Source: Ampelomyces quisqualis (Eukaryota > Ascomycota > Dothideomycetes > Pleosporales > Phaeosphaeriaceae). From it: a DNA stretch of 64,000 nt. Under the pieces are notes generated by a model. The model was not told the origin of the DNA. It worked only from the letters and a program-made list of their open reading frames with translations, and did no database searches. Below, one piece after another: positions 33,704-44,595 of this stretch (the stretch's first letter is position 1; each line of letters opens with the position of its first letter). The stretch spans positions 682,001-746,000 of the forward strand of contig JAGTXZ010000010.1 in the NCBI GenBank assembly GCA_018398575.1. The letters are read 5' to 3'. A program made the position numbers and the translations under genes.

Positions 33704-34682
33704 TCACTCCTTCCACTCCTCACACGTCCACTCCAAAGCCCCCTCCTTAACCACAAACGCCCACCCACAAAACGAGAAGAACTCGTACATGTCCCTCCCC
33801 GCCTTGCGCGCCTTTGCATGCCACGGTCCCCGCCCGCCTTTATACGCGTCCTCGCGCGAGTGCCAAAAACCTAATGGACCGAGCCCGTCAGCGCCACACA
33901 GCAGTGCAAGCAAGAAGCGAAAAAAATAAAACAAAGAGGACAAGGAAAAAAAAAGGAAAAAAAAACGTACAAGTCGCCAGATTGGTCCTGTGGCCCAGCA
34001 AATCCGCCGTTCCAAACCAGTATTTCAATAATCCGCCGCTCTCGCAGGCTTCGCGGTGCGCTTCGTAGTCGAGCTTGTACAGCCGCTCTTGGTCGACGCC
34101 GGGGTTGAGTTTGCTCTGGAAACACACTGCGTAGAAGGTCGTTTCGGGGAAGATGTAGTTGGCGGGGAGGAGGGAGCGCAGGGTGCCGAGAACGTGGGAG
34201 AAGTTGAGGGCGGTGGGGTAGTGGACTGTGGCGTAGGCGGGTGTGAGGGGTTGCAGGGAGGTGAGGGCTTTGGCGAGGAGGAGAGAGGGGAGCGGGAGGG
34301 TGGGGAGAGAGAGGTAGTGCCCGGGGTTGTTGTAGGGGGAGGAGATTAGGTTTGTTGAGTATTCAGTCTTGGCGGTAATGTTCGCGGTGGAGGTCTTGAT
34401 TCCTGTGGTGGTGTGCTCCTCCTTGGTACTGGTGCTGTTGAAGTTGGCTTTGGGCAATTGGTCGAATGCCGCCGCGTGGAAGCGCAGGAGCTCAAAGTCG
34501 GTGGTTATGAGAGATGGATGGAGGACGAGAGTGTGGTCGATTCCAGCTTCCGGGGTAGGTGTTTCTGGGGTAGCGGGACTTGAAGTGATACTTACGACTG
34601 GTTCCTTAGTAGACAGGGTGGTGATGTCGGCGAAAGCAGCTTCTTCAGCTCTGACTGGCTGTATATCGGTTCCGGGCTCCAT
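33704..34682 (-). CDS. UPF0643-like fungal protein
   Basis: Exon 1 34682-33971, a 100-nt intron (33970-33871, GTACGT donor followed by long T runs, CATTAG acceptor), exon 2 33870-33704; 292 residues. The N-terminus is acidic and Thr/Ser rich. The folded part starts near residue 60 (TDFELLRFHAAAFDQLP), continues ANYIFPETTFYAVCFQSKLN and KYWFGTADLLGHRTNLATC, and exon 2 adds FWHSREDAYKGGRGPWHAKA and ALEWTCEEW. The last blocks match my memory of the fungal UPF0643 family, whose function is unknown. The poly-T in the intron is a good pyrimidine tract on the coding strand. Confidence 0.65.
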
Positions 34683-35568
34683 GACGATTGGTTGAAGATT
34701 CCACCAGTACTGTGTACTTTAACCGTGCTCTTTTGTCGCGTGTCCTGGCTTGCGCAGTGCTCAATGCTCGTTCCCGGGTTATTAAGTAGAGTACCGGGAA
34801 GGTTGGCTTTCAGTAAAACTATTTCAGAATAATCCTCGAGTTCGACTGATCAGTATGGAAAGTCAAGTCGGTTTAGTCAGGTGTTTTGGTTTTATGGTTG
34901 CAGGTCTTGGTGACATAGCAGGTATACCATGTTGCGACAAAGCACGTCGAATCACGCAATCCTAAAAACGCCATTTTACCTAGGCCCTTGCTCACCTACG
35001 CAAGTACGAACGCAGGAACCTGCAGGTAGCGGTGTGACGTTGAGGAGTAGTAATTCGTATACTGCGCAGATGTGTATGCTAATAGCTTTTAGAGAGTGGA
35101 GGCACGTTACGACTGTACTTTGTCGACAATCTCGTGTCTCTGAGAGACTGCGCTGCAATTGGACCACTCATATTAGGTGTATTGTGGGGCAACGCGGCAT
35201 GAAGTCGATCTTTTCCCCGTTGCAACGTGCAGTAGCCTACCCACCCGCATGGGTATCCTTCTGGTCAACCCGCACTTTATAGTAACCTCCCCTACGACTA
35301 TCTCTTTCGCATCAAAAGTATTCTTGAAAGACGACGATAGGCTGCGACATAGGTACGATCTGATGCGTGGTCTTCCGGTTACAATCTTCTGCCAATCCCA
35401 GTGTTAAAGGTTATACAATGTTGGCGGGGTAGAAACACAAAGATCAAACCATGAATGCGCCGAAGTGAAAACAAGTCAAGGCTGTTTGAAACCGCAGAAC
35501 AGAGTACAATGATCAGCAGAGCCAGACTTCGCGCATGGCGTCTACAAGGCACAGTTGCAGGTCGATGA
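34683..35568. other. Intergenic, 0.9 kb
   Basis: Upstream region of the UPF0643-like gene plus the 3' flank of POT1. Short frames only; no recognisable gene or RNA. Confidence 0.5.
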
Positions 35569-37451
35569 TCAACCCATGATCCGTGTCTCCGCCAGCCTGT
35601 GCAACCGCAGGTAGCCTGATGGGTTGTCTTCGGTGACACGCACCTCATGTCCATATTCTTCGATGCAAGCATCAAACGGTTTATTGATGAGTCGATTATC
35701 ACCAGTAGGTAGTGGCATGTCGCTTCCTATCATTCGTAGTTCGGTCTTAAGCTCAAGTAAATTGCCCCATAAGATGAAGAGCTTCTCTTCAAGCTTCGTG
35801 CGCAATTGTATGTTGGTCTTGAGACTGAAGGTTGGTCAGTTACTGATGTAGCACTGTGATAGAATGGACATACTTTTGAGCGTCCATACCCAGCAGGTAC
35901 TGTGCACCGTCGTTTCCAACGATGAGACGCAATTTTTCCGATACAGTGTCTGGCGGTATCTTGGCATCTTCGACAAGCAAGACGAACCCCCACTCCCAGC
36001 GAGTCTTAGCGGTACTGTTGTTGAGGTCTTTTTTCTTCGCCCTCTTTTCCCAGGCAGGATCGTTCGAGGCATGAGCGAACAGCTCTATCTCTGGCGGAAA
36101 GAAGTCGACCACTCGAACACGGGCCCGGTGTCGAGAGTTGATGAATGGGAGCTTGAACCCGTTATACCTAGGAGTTTGTGCGTTGAGGTGAGGGTTAAAG
36201 ACAATTTCGGAGATGGTTGATGGCTTTGCTTCCGGATGGGCAGCTTTGACTGCTCGAGTTAGCCTACAACATAGAGCTGTGATCTTAGCACTGACTGTTC
36301 AGGTTGTTGCCGCTACGCTTTGCCTCCCATTCTTCTGCTTGTTCAGCAATCTCCCTCTGTTCTTGTTCCTTGTGCAAGCGCTGTCTAGCCTTCTTCTCGG
36401 CCTTCTTTGACTTGGATGATTTCGCCAAGGGATTGTTTGGAGCAGGCTGGAGCTCTTCAAAAGCCGACTTCTTCTTGCGAGAATTTTCATAGGCCTTTCT
36501 CCGTTGGATGATCTCATCAATGTCTGATCCTTTCATGAGCTTGCGAATATCAATCTGGTTTGGGCGTTGCCGGTCATCATGCAACACGCCTTCGAGCTTG
36601 TTGGCAGGTGACATCTTTGCATGCATGTTTTTGAGAAACACATACTCGCCAACTGCAGCATTCTCGCGTGCCCAGATTGCGTTATTCCCGTAAAGTAAGA
36701 CGTTGATAGTGTATTGACCAAACGGCCCTTTCCATTCCATTTTCTGGTAAACATAGTCTTCGTCGTCAGGATCAACGTATCGGAACAAAAGGTTGTTCTC
36801 GGTGTAGTCGGTTACTTTCAGGTCGACGGTTCCAAAGTCGGTATAGTAAATATTCACCACCTGGACTCGAACGTCGTAAAATCTGTCGAATACCATGTCT
36901 TTGATAAGAGCCAACTTGTCTCGTGCTGGGGCTGCCACCGATTGCGTGGCCGCGTACTGCTTCACTTGCTGCACGGAGCCCGATGCATCCTGCTTCAAAC
37001 GTATGACGGCCATCTGTTCTTGCGCAGTAGGATCTTTTGCCCCAAAAGTCGCAGAGCAATGAAGGTTCTGAGTACCAACTTGGTATGCCTGACTGAGTGC
37101 AGGTATGGGAATACCAGAAGCGGGGAAAATGAGTGCTCCGGATTGCATTGTCCAGACTGCATCGACACGTAGATTCCACTCGTTGAGCTTGAAGTTTCGA
37201 AGCAGGGCGACATCTCCGACATTGATGTCTTTGGGAAACTGGTCAGGTCTCGGCCTGAACAGGCGGCATTTAATGGTAGCGTCGCTGCCAACCACACCGG
37301 CAGCAAAGTCATCTTGTATGGCAAACTCCAAGACCCAGTCGGTGCCTCTGGTCTTCTTGGGCGGGAGCAAGCTGACTATGACTCCGAGCAGGCTGACGAT
37401 GGTGCCGCCGACTTTGGCGTCGTTGATTGCAGTAATGCCATTGGGCGGCAT
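35569..37451 (-). CDS. POT1: Protection of telomeres protein 1
   Basis: Single-stranded telomeric DNA-binding shelterin subunit. Three exons: 37451-36296, 36249-35874, 35824-35569; introns 46 nt (GTCAGT, GCTAAC branch, GAGCAG) and 49 nt (GTATGT...TTCAG); 595 residues. Start MPPNGITAINDAKVGGTIVSLLGVI with SLLPPKKTRGTDWVLEFAIQDD is the first OB fold (Telo_bind, residues about 10-140). A second OB-like part follows around residues 190-320 (FYDVRVQVVNIYYTDFGTVDLKVTDYT). Then comes a Lys/Glu/Ala-rich helix (SKSKKAEKKARQRLHKEQEQ), and NIKAAHPEAKPSTISEIV, YNGFKLPFINSRHRARVRVVD and EYGHEVRVTE toward the C-terminus, as in Pezizomycotina Pot1. Complete. Confidence 0.88.
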
Positions 37452-37843
37452 GGGGGCAGCTCCGGATGCGGCTAGCGCGGGATGGGGCAATGAAGGACAA
37501 GCAGCAACGGGTGTGCCGCGAGGCTGTCTGCGCAAGGGACGGTGTTTGCAAGCCCGCGACCGTCGACAAGCGGCAGTGTAGGCTGGCAATGCTCGGTATG
37601 CGTGGGCGAGAATGACATGCACAGTCGCGGTAATTGCGTGGTCGCTCAGGTCGACGCGTTGCGGGCCCGCGCCAAGCTATGGGCGGCCTAGCGCCAGACG
37701 CTTTGCCGCTATCGCCTTTTCACCTCCCTGCACGACCCCACGGCTACCACTAGGCACGATAAATCCCCTCCGTGCAAACAAACGCTGCTGCACCCTCTCC
37801 CCAGACCCGCCACCCCCGCCTGCCACCGTGAGTCGCCGCAACC
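37452..37843. promoter_or_regulatory. Head-to-head POT1/importin alpha promoter
   Basis: 392 bp separate the two start codons. CT-rich sequence from about 37725 to 37835 precedes the importin ATG, a common feature of strongly expressed fungal genes. No TATA box seen. Confidence 0.45.
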
Positions 37844-39653
37844 ATGGCTGACAAGTACATCCCCGAACACCGCCGCACCGCCTTCAAGGCCAAGAGCGTC
37901 TTCAAGCCCGACGAGCTCCGCCGCCGTCGGGAGGAGCAGCAGGTCGAGATCCGCCGGGCCAAGCGCGAGGAGAACCTCGCAAAGCGCCGCGGCATTTCGG
38001 GCAGAGACCAGCCGGGCGCCTCGCTGGGCGCTGCCCCCGACAGCGACGACGAGGGCGGCCACAATGAAAGCCAGGTTCGTCGCTGCCCCACCATGTCGCC
38101 GTGCCCCCGCCACAGCACCAGGGCACGGCGTTTCTTTGAGCGCCCCCAGCTGACACCCGGTGCCAGCTCAATGAGGAGCTGCCGCAGATGGTCAAGGGCG
38201 TCTTTTCCGAGCAGATTGACGAGCAGATCCAAGCGACGACCAAGTTCCGCAAGCTGCTGTCCAAGGAGCGCAACCCGCCCATCGAGCGCGTCATCGAGAC
38301 GGGCGTCGTGAGCCGGTTCGTCGAGTTCCTGCGCTCCCCGCACACGCTGGTCCAGTTCGAGGCCGCTTGGGCCCTCACCAACATTGCCTCGGGCTCCGCG
38401 CAGCAGACACAGGTCGTCATCGAGGCCGGCGCCGTGCCCATTTTCGTCGAGCTGCTCAGCAGCCACGAGCCCGACGTCCGCGAGCAGGCCGTCTGGGCGC
38501 TGGGCAACATTGCCGGCGACAGCCCCGCATGCCGCGACTTTGTGCTGCAGGCCGGCGCTCTGCGCCCGCTGCTGGCGCTGCTGGGCGACAGCCGCAAGCT
38601 CAGCATGCTCAGGAACGCCACCTGGACCCTGAGCAACTTCTGCCGAGGAAAGACGCCCCAGCCAGACTGGCAGACGGTACGTGCCCCAACCCGTGCGACA
38701 GTAGACAGCTGCTCACCCTCCCCCCCCAGATCCAGCCCGCTCTGCCCGTCCTCGCTAAGCTCGTCTACTCGCTCGACGACGAGGTCCTCATCGACGCCTG
38801 CTGGGCCATCTCATACCTCTCCGACGGCTCCAACGACAAGATCCAGGCCGTCATCGAGGCTGGCATCCCTCGCCGACTCGTCGAGCTGCTGATGCACGCC
38901 TCCACCTCTGTCCAGACACCCGCCCTCCGATCTGTCGGCAACATCGTTACTGGCGATGATGTGCAGACCCAGGTCATCATCAACTGCGGCTCGCTTTCCG
39001 CACTGCTTTCTCTGTTGAGCTCCACTAAGGACGGTATCCGCAAAGAGGCCTGCTGGACCATCTCCAACGTCACCGCTGGCAACAGCACCCAGATCCAGGC
39101 TGTCATCGACGCCAACATCATTCCTCCGTTGATCCACCTCCTCCAGAACGGCGACTTCAAGACAAGGAAAGAGGCCTGCTGGGCCATCTCCAACGCCACT
39201 TCTGGTGGTCTCCAGAAGCCAGCACAGATCCGTTACCTCGTGCAGAGTGGATGCATCAAGCCACTGTGTGACCTGCTCATGTGCCCCGACAACAAGATCA
39301 TTCAGGTCGCTCTCGATGGTCTTGAGAACATTCTCAAGGTCGGCGACATGGACAAAGACGCCCAGGATGGATCTGGCGGCGAGGCCATCAACCGCTACGC
39401 TCTCTTCATCGAGGAGGTTGGCGGCATGGAGAAGATTCACGAATGCCAGAACAACGCCAACGAGGAGATTTACATGAAAGCATACAACATCATTGAGAAG
39501 TACTTCTCCGATGAGGAGGGTGAGGCTGAGAACATGGGCGAGGGAGGACCACAAGTCAACCAGGAGGGCCACTTTGGTTTCGGCGCTGGCAACACCCAAC
39601 AACAGCAACAGAACTTCAACTTTGCCAACGGAGGCGACTCGATGGATATGTAA
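37844..39653 (+). CDS. SRP1: Importin subunit alpha (karyopherin alpha)
   Basis: Adaptor that binds classical nuclear localisation signals and importin beta. Three exons: 37844-38074, 38167-38676, 38730-39653; introns 92 and 53 nt; 554 residues. N-terminal importin-beta-binding domain: YIPEHRRTAFKAKSVFKPDELRRRREEQQVEIRRAKREENLAKRR. About ten armadillo repeats follow (residues about 95-500) with the NLS-pocket Trp/Asn pairs visible, e.g. EAAWALTNIASG, EQAVWALGNIAGD, RNATWTLSNFCRG, DACWAISYLSDG, KEACWTISNVTAG and KEACWAISNATSG. The C-terminus is acidic then Gln/Asn/Gly-rich, ending GGDSMDM. Complete and highly conserved. Confidence 0.97.
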
Positions 39654-40662
39654 AGGGTCTATAGCCTCTCAGCAACTCCACATTCGCCGAGTCCCACGCT
39701 GCATACGATGTTAGCAGCACCTACCCGCTCGTTGAATCCGTCAGGCGACCATGTTCATGCCCTGAGCCAACTTCTTTTGGACATACTACCCTTCCCTTGC
39801 GTAGCAAGATGCGACCTTTCCTTCGCAATACCCCCATCCTTTCTCTTGGCTATTTCGTTCCAGCCGTCCCGTTTCCGCCACGAGCATCACGCAACATGAA
39901 AGATACACCGTCTTGTAATCCCCAAATGTTATTATCCGCATCATATCCCCGGCGTTGCGTGGTTGGCTTGCTGCTTTGTGTTTCTTTCGAACAAACGATG
40001 GGCAAGACTAGGTCAGGTTGGGAAGGGTAGTCTGCTCTGGTCGGGTCAGGATCTCCAACAGTCGAGTGGACGAGCGACGAAAAAGCGTCCAGTGAACCAT
40101 CTGTAGGTGGTAACAAGACAGATACTGAATATATCGCCAAGCAATTGGCATTGTAGAAGATGTTTTTGAATCGTGAATGACTTGTGGAACATCCTGTCAG
40201 CTACACCAGCGCTGGCCAACATTCGCGACCGGAAGACCAAGACTGCAGTCTCACCCAGTCGGTCTGCCTTCGAAATCTGTTCTAACAAAGATTGAGAAAC
40301 AAGGTGCTGGAGGTGGATTTGGGACTAACCATGTCTAGGGGTCAAATCCGCCCCGCTCAATTCGTGGGGGGATCGCATCGTGTCCTTGAACTGTGAGCCT
40401 TGTCACGCACGACTGCTAAGTGGATCCATCAACGACGGACTTTGTATTCATTGTCCCAGGGCAGCGGCATGTCTGCATTTCAATGACACTTGACACCATG
40501 GCTCGGGTCGATGGCGCAATCTTCACAAGCACACCGCCGCCCTGATTGCAGCCAACGCACCACAATCATAACCTTCAACACTTCTGCGAACCTTCAATTG
40601 CTCCACTCGCTACACGATTGCTTCGCCAAATTAGCGCGCTCAGGAGCTGATAGAGGTTCAGA
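39654..40662. other. Intergenic, 1.0 kb
   Basis: 3' region of importin alpha and promoter of DUG3. No supported gene; the open frames have no recognisable content. Confidence 0.5.
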
Positions 40663-41963
40663 ATGTGTAGGTTCATGGTAAGGCCCAGCAGACTCGTAGT
40701 CACATTCACACCTAACAACAGCAGGTGTACAAGGGCAAAGATGAGATACTTCTCTCAGAGCTCATTCTGAATCCGTCTCACTCTATCCTCACGCAGTCCT
40801 TCGACTCGCGCCTCCGTCTCGTAAGCCATAGCACTTGTTCCTCCAGTATCGCCGTGCGCACGCGACTCACAACCAACAGGACCGCCGACGACCACACAAC
40901 GGCGATGGCTTTGGTATCGGATACTACACGTCACCCTCCCTCGGCCCCGAGCCCTGCGTCTTCACCTCCACAATACCAGCCTGGAATTGCATCAACCTAT
41001 CGCGCATCGCATCGAAGACCACATCGTCGCTCATATTCGCACACGTGCGCGCGACGACCGAAGGCAATCTCTCCGATAGCAACTGCCACCCATTCTCATA
41101 CAAGAGCTTGATGTTCATGCACAATGGCGGAATAGGCAGTTTCCGACAAATCAAGCGTCGGCTCGCAATGAGCTTGAATGAGAAGTGGTTCACGCTTGTC
41201 CAGGGCTCTACGGATTCGGAATGGGCATTCGCTACGTTTCTAGACTGTCTGGATAAATCTGGCGTTTCACCTGATTCCGAGCCGGGCAGAGGCGGCTTTG
41301 GACACACTGTGTTGCGCAAAGCGATTCTCAAAACTATACAGCGCATCAACGGCTTCATCAAAGAGGTTGTCGGCGATCAGTCCATGGGAAATGAAGACAG
41401 TAGGAGTTTGTTGAATTTCGCGGTCACAGATGGAGAGAGCGTCGTGTGTACGCGCTATGTAAGCTCCAAGACGGATGAGGCCGCGAGTTTATTTTTCTCG
41501 AGTGGGACGAGCTGGAAAGAATCGAACTCTGATTCGACGTCAAACCCAAGCAACACTTCAGAACCAGCGAGCAGAGATTATGTCATGGAACGCCGCGACA
41601 AAGGCTCAGATATCGTGCTCGTTGCGAGCGAGCCGTTGACTTTCGAGAGAGGTAACATGTTCCCAAGTGCCCCTGTGCTTCAAATTGACATAACTTACGC
41701 AAAAAATAGACAATTGGGTCACCGTCCCGACAAACAGCACCCTGACAATCTCGAAGCAAACAGTCATGATACATCCCATCATGGACGAGTTCTATTCTCC
41801 TAATCCTGCGCACGAACGCTCTGCCGGCTTCGCCCAGGCTAAAGGACAGACTGTTACTGGTCCGGATAAGCGCATCTTGACGGCGGAGAGTGTGGGAGAT
41901 GAGGATGAGGCAGCGAGGATAGATGCAGTTGATGGAGCGATCAGGCGATTGAGAGTAGAGTAG
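40663..41963 (+). CDS. DUG3: Glutamine amidotransferase class II DUG3 (glutathione degradosome subunit)
   Basis: Ntn-type amidotransferase that with Dug2 cleaves the gamma-glutamyl bond of glutathione. Four exons: a 15-nt first exon 40663-40677 encoding MCRFM, then 40725-40820, 40880-41651, 41710-41963; introns 47, 59 and 58 nt; 378 residues. Cys2 is the N-terminal nucleophile after Met removal. Family blocks: VYKGKDEILLSELILNPSHS, RRPHNGDGFGIGYYT, ANVRATTEG-like FAHVRATTEGNLS, NCHPFSYKSLMFMHNGGIG (HNG site) and ACTRY-like VVCTRYVSS. The tail has DNWVTVPTNSTLTISKQTV. The tiny first exon makes the gene easy to mis-annotate. Confidence 0.9.
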
Positions 41964-42602
41964 AGAAAAGCGTCGTTTAGTTGTACGCTTCACATACCCC
42001 AATTCATGATTACTCTCTCACTACCAAAGTCATGACAATACCAGGTCTAGTAACAACTGGTGATCAGTCAAGGCCGTGCCGCGCCCAGGGTGATTTACAG
42101 GAGGACAAATGAAACACTAAACCCGTATTGTACACGCCGCGAACAACTATCTTTCTTCAGACGACGTCGATTTACCTCATCAAGATTGAAAGTCCGGGCT
42201 AGAGTATGACTTGACGGGTAGGTAGGGCGATAAAGAATCACCGCTAGCTCTAGTGACACTCCTAGTCCCCTGTACAGACCTTTATTTCCCCAACCTCACG
42301 CACTCCTCCGCGTTCATATCGTTTCTCCCATACCTCACCAACGTCTAAACGACCCTGGAGTTTATCTCAACATGCACAATTGACTGCCTGCCTATTTGTG
42401 CGATTATTTCGTGTCCCCACGAGACAGGTTTTGGCGTCCACAAGGCACGGAAACAGGACAGCATCATAGTCGAGACTGGGAGTATTTTGCTGTAAAAAAA
42501 AGATCGACCCTTTAGCCGCTTACATCCTTCTCAAGAAGACATTGCGATTGCCATGAAAACCACGTGCTATAACTAGCTAAGCAGACTCCATCCCCCGAGC
42601 GT
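41964..42602. other. Convergent 3' intergenic region
   Basis: Between DUG3 and the eIF2B delta gene; T- and A-rich patches, no coding frame. Confidence 0.5.
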
Positions 42603-44182
42603 TCATACATTCGTGCTCAATCGATGCACCACCGGCACCGAACTTGGCGGCAAACTGCCATACTCGGTGATGACCATGTTGATGTAGTGCGCCGGCGTAA
42701 CATCATACAGGACCTGCAAGTGATGCAGATTCTTCGAGTCCTCGATCCACCTGAGCACATCAGTCGTGTCAGCCTTTTCTCCATCGGCGTCGTCGTCGAC
42801 CGCCTTGGATGCAGGCAGAAGCGCTTTCAACGGTAGTAAATCTTTTCGCTCGGCCTCGGTCAACAGCTCTTCCGGCGGCGCAACCTCGTTGCTGACGATG
42901 GAGTCGAGCGCGACTTTCTCCGTGAACTTGACGGATTGGCAGAGCACGATGACGGGCAGTGAGTGCGAGCTCGCGAGCATGGATACCAGTGCTGTGCCTA
43001 CGCGGGAGTACAGGCGTCCGTTTGACATCATTGCGTGGGCGCCGAGTAGGACTTTGGTTGCGTCTTTGACTGCATGAGAGGCGCCTGTGACGAGGTAGTA
43101 GCGTACGTTGATACCGGCGTTGGCGAGCTTGCGTGCTAATTGCTTGCCTTCAAAGAGGGGCTTGGAGTCGACGATGATGACGGAGAAGGGGATGCCTTTT
43201 GAGTGGGCTTGGATGATGGCTTGCTCGACGATGGACGATGCCGCGTAGGTTAGAACGACGTCGCCTGGTTCGATCTTGCTGGCTGCTAAGTCACGAATGA
43301 GCTTGTCGGCTGCAGTGACGCGGTCCCGAAGGAATATGTCGATTTCGTCTGAGAGATCGCGCTTCGCTTCGTTCTCAGGTGTTGAGGGGTCAATCTTGAT
43401 TATTACTGCAGAAAATATCAGCACGTTTCGCGAGGCAGTTCTAGTTTTCATGCACGGTCGAGTATGTCATTGATTCGAGCCGGGATAGACTTACTGTCTT
43501 TGAGATGTCGAATAGCATTTCCCATACTGACACTGAGTGGCCTACAACTCTTCAGGAACTCGATCTGGGGGCTTAGATGGTGATTTGTGAGATGTCGCGC
43601 CAGACTGGTACCTGGGGGTGTTTGGTAGTCTGCAATGACTGCCTTGAATGCTAGAAGCATGGCTACCATTCGAGCTGTGCTGCCACAGATGGCATAGCTG
43701 CTGTACTGGAGGCCCAATGCGAGAATAGCCGGATGCACATCTTTCGAAGCTCCAATCATGGATTGCTGCTTCGGCTGGCTGTAGAGATGACCGAAGAACA
43801 GGCCGGCCTGTTTTGACTCTTTCTTCGCTTTCTTCTCTACTTCCTTGATAACTGGTACGTTTGGCTGTGAGTGCCGCCTGCGTGTCGGCAGTGGTCTTGA
43901 CTTATCATCCTTTAGTCCTTGTTTGGGGTCCTTTTGCTGTTTCTGGCCTTCCTTTGCAGGACCTGATTGCTGTTTAGGTACTGGTTCGGCCGCTTTGGCT
44001 TGCGCTCTACGCGCTTGCTTTTCTGCTTTGGCTTGCTTCTTCAACTCTGCCATAGATAGCTTTGGTGGCGCATTTGTCATTTCGCCGTTTGTGGTTGCTG
44101 GTGGATTTTCCTGGAACGGGTCGGCTTGCGGTGTCGTAGATGCAGGCGCCTCACCTGCATTCACGGCTGGTGGTTCAGACAT
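42603..44182 (-). CDS. GCD2: Translation initiation factor eIF2B subunit delta
   Basis: Regulatory subunit of the eIF2 guanine-nucleotide exchange factor. Two exons, 44182-43495 and 43405-42603, with an 89-nt GTAAGT...CTGCAG intron (phase 1); 496 residues. The N-terminal 130 residues are Lys/Gln/Ala-rich and disordered (SMAELKKQAKAEKQARRAQA), as usual for delta. From about residue 140 the IF-2B fold appears: FFGHLYSQPKQQ, HPAILALGLQYSSYAICGS, LLAFKAVIADYQTPPGTSL, DVVLTYAASSIVEQ, GIPFSVIIVDSKPLFEGKQL, GINVRYYLVTGASHAV, VLLGAHAMMSNGRLYSRVGT and YDVTPAHYINMVITEYG near the end. Complete. Confidence 0.94.
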
Positions 44183-44595
44183 CTTTTGGGCTGGAATCGA
44201 TACACGCGTCCGCTCAGAGGAGATGGACTCTAGTAACGCGTTTTGTGTGCAAAGATGGTGGGGTAAATGTGAGCTGTGGAGTAGCAGCAGTGGAGCACAA
44301 TATCAGTGTTCACTGTCAAACCTGCTAGTATTCCACCATCCAGAGTCAAGCTTGATGCGCAAATATGTCGTCTAGGCAGCACGCGTGAAATTCAAAGAGG
44401 GATGGTGAATTGAGTCAGACTTAAGCTAGCCCAATTGATATTAGCCCATAGTCGGAGAATTTTCGCATTGATCTCCGCGAGGTCGACGTCATACCCACAT
44501 ACCTACACCCCACTATTTACACAGTGTATACACATGTCCCTATCTGTCTCAGGCTCCTGAAGGATATTCCATCAAATTACTACGTCTCATTCAAA
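44183..44595. promoter_or_regulatory. Head-to-head eIF2B delta / F-box-RCC1 promoter
   Basis: 413 bp between start codons. No TATA box obvious close to either start; an ACACAGTGTATACAC stretch near 44519-44533 lies 65-75 bp before the plus-strand ATG. Confidence 0.35.

Noticed and set aside
36250..36295. Shorter POT1 intron ending at TTGTAG (32 nt)
   Set aside because: Wrong phase (gives an immediate stop) and too short; the 46-nt intron with GCTAAC branch restores the conserved NIKAAHPE block.
38367..38700. Frame-3 extension upstream of importin alpha exon 3
   Set aside because: It reads through intron 2 and out of frame with the armadillo repeats; the spliced model keeps all repeats.
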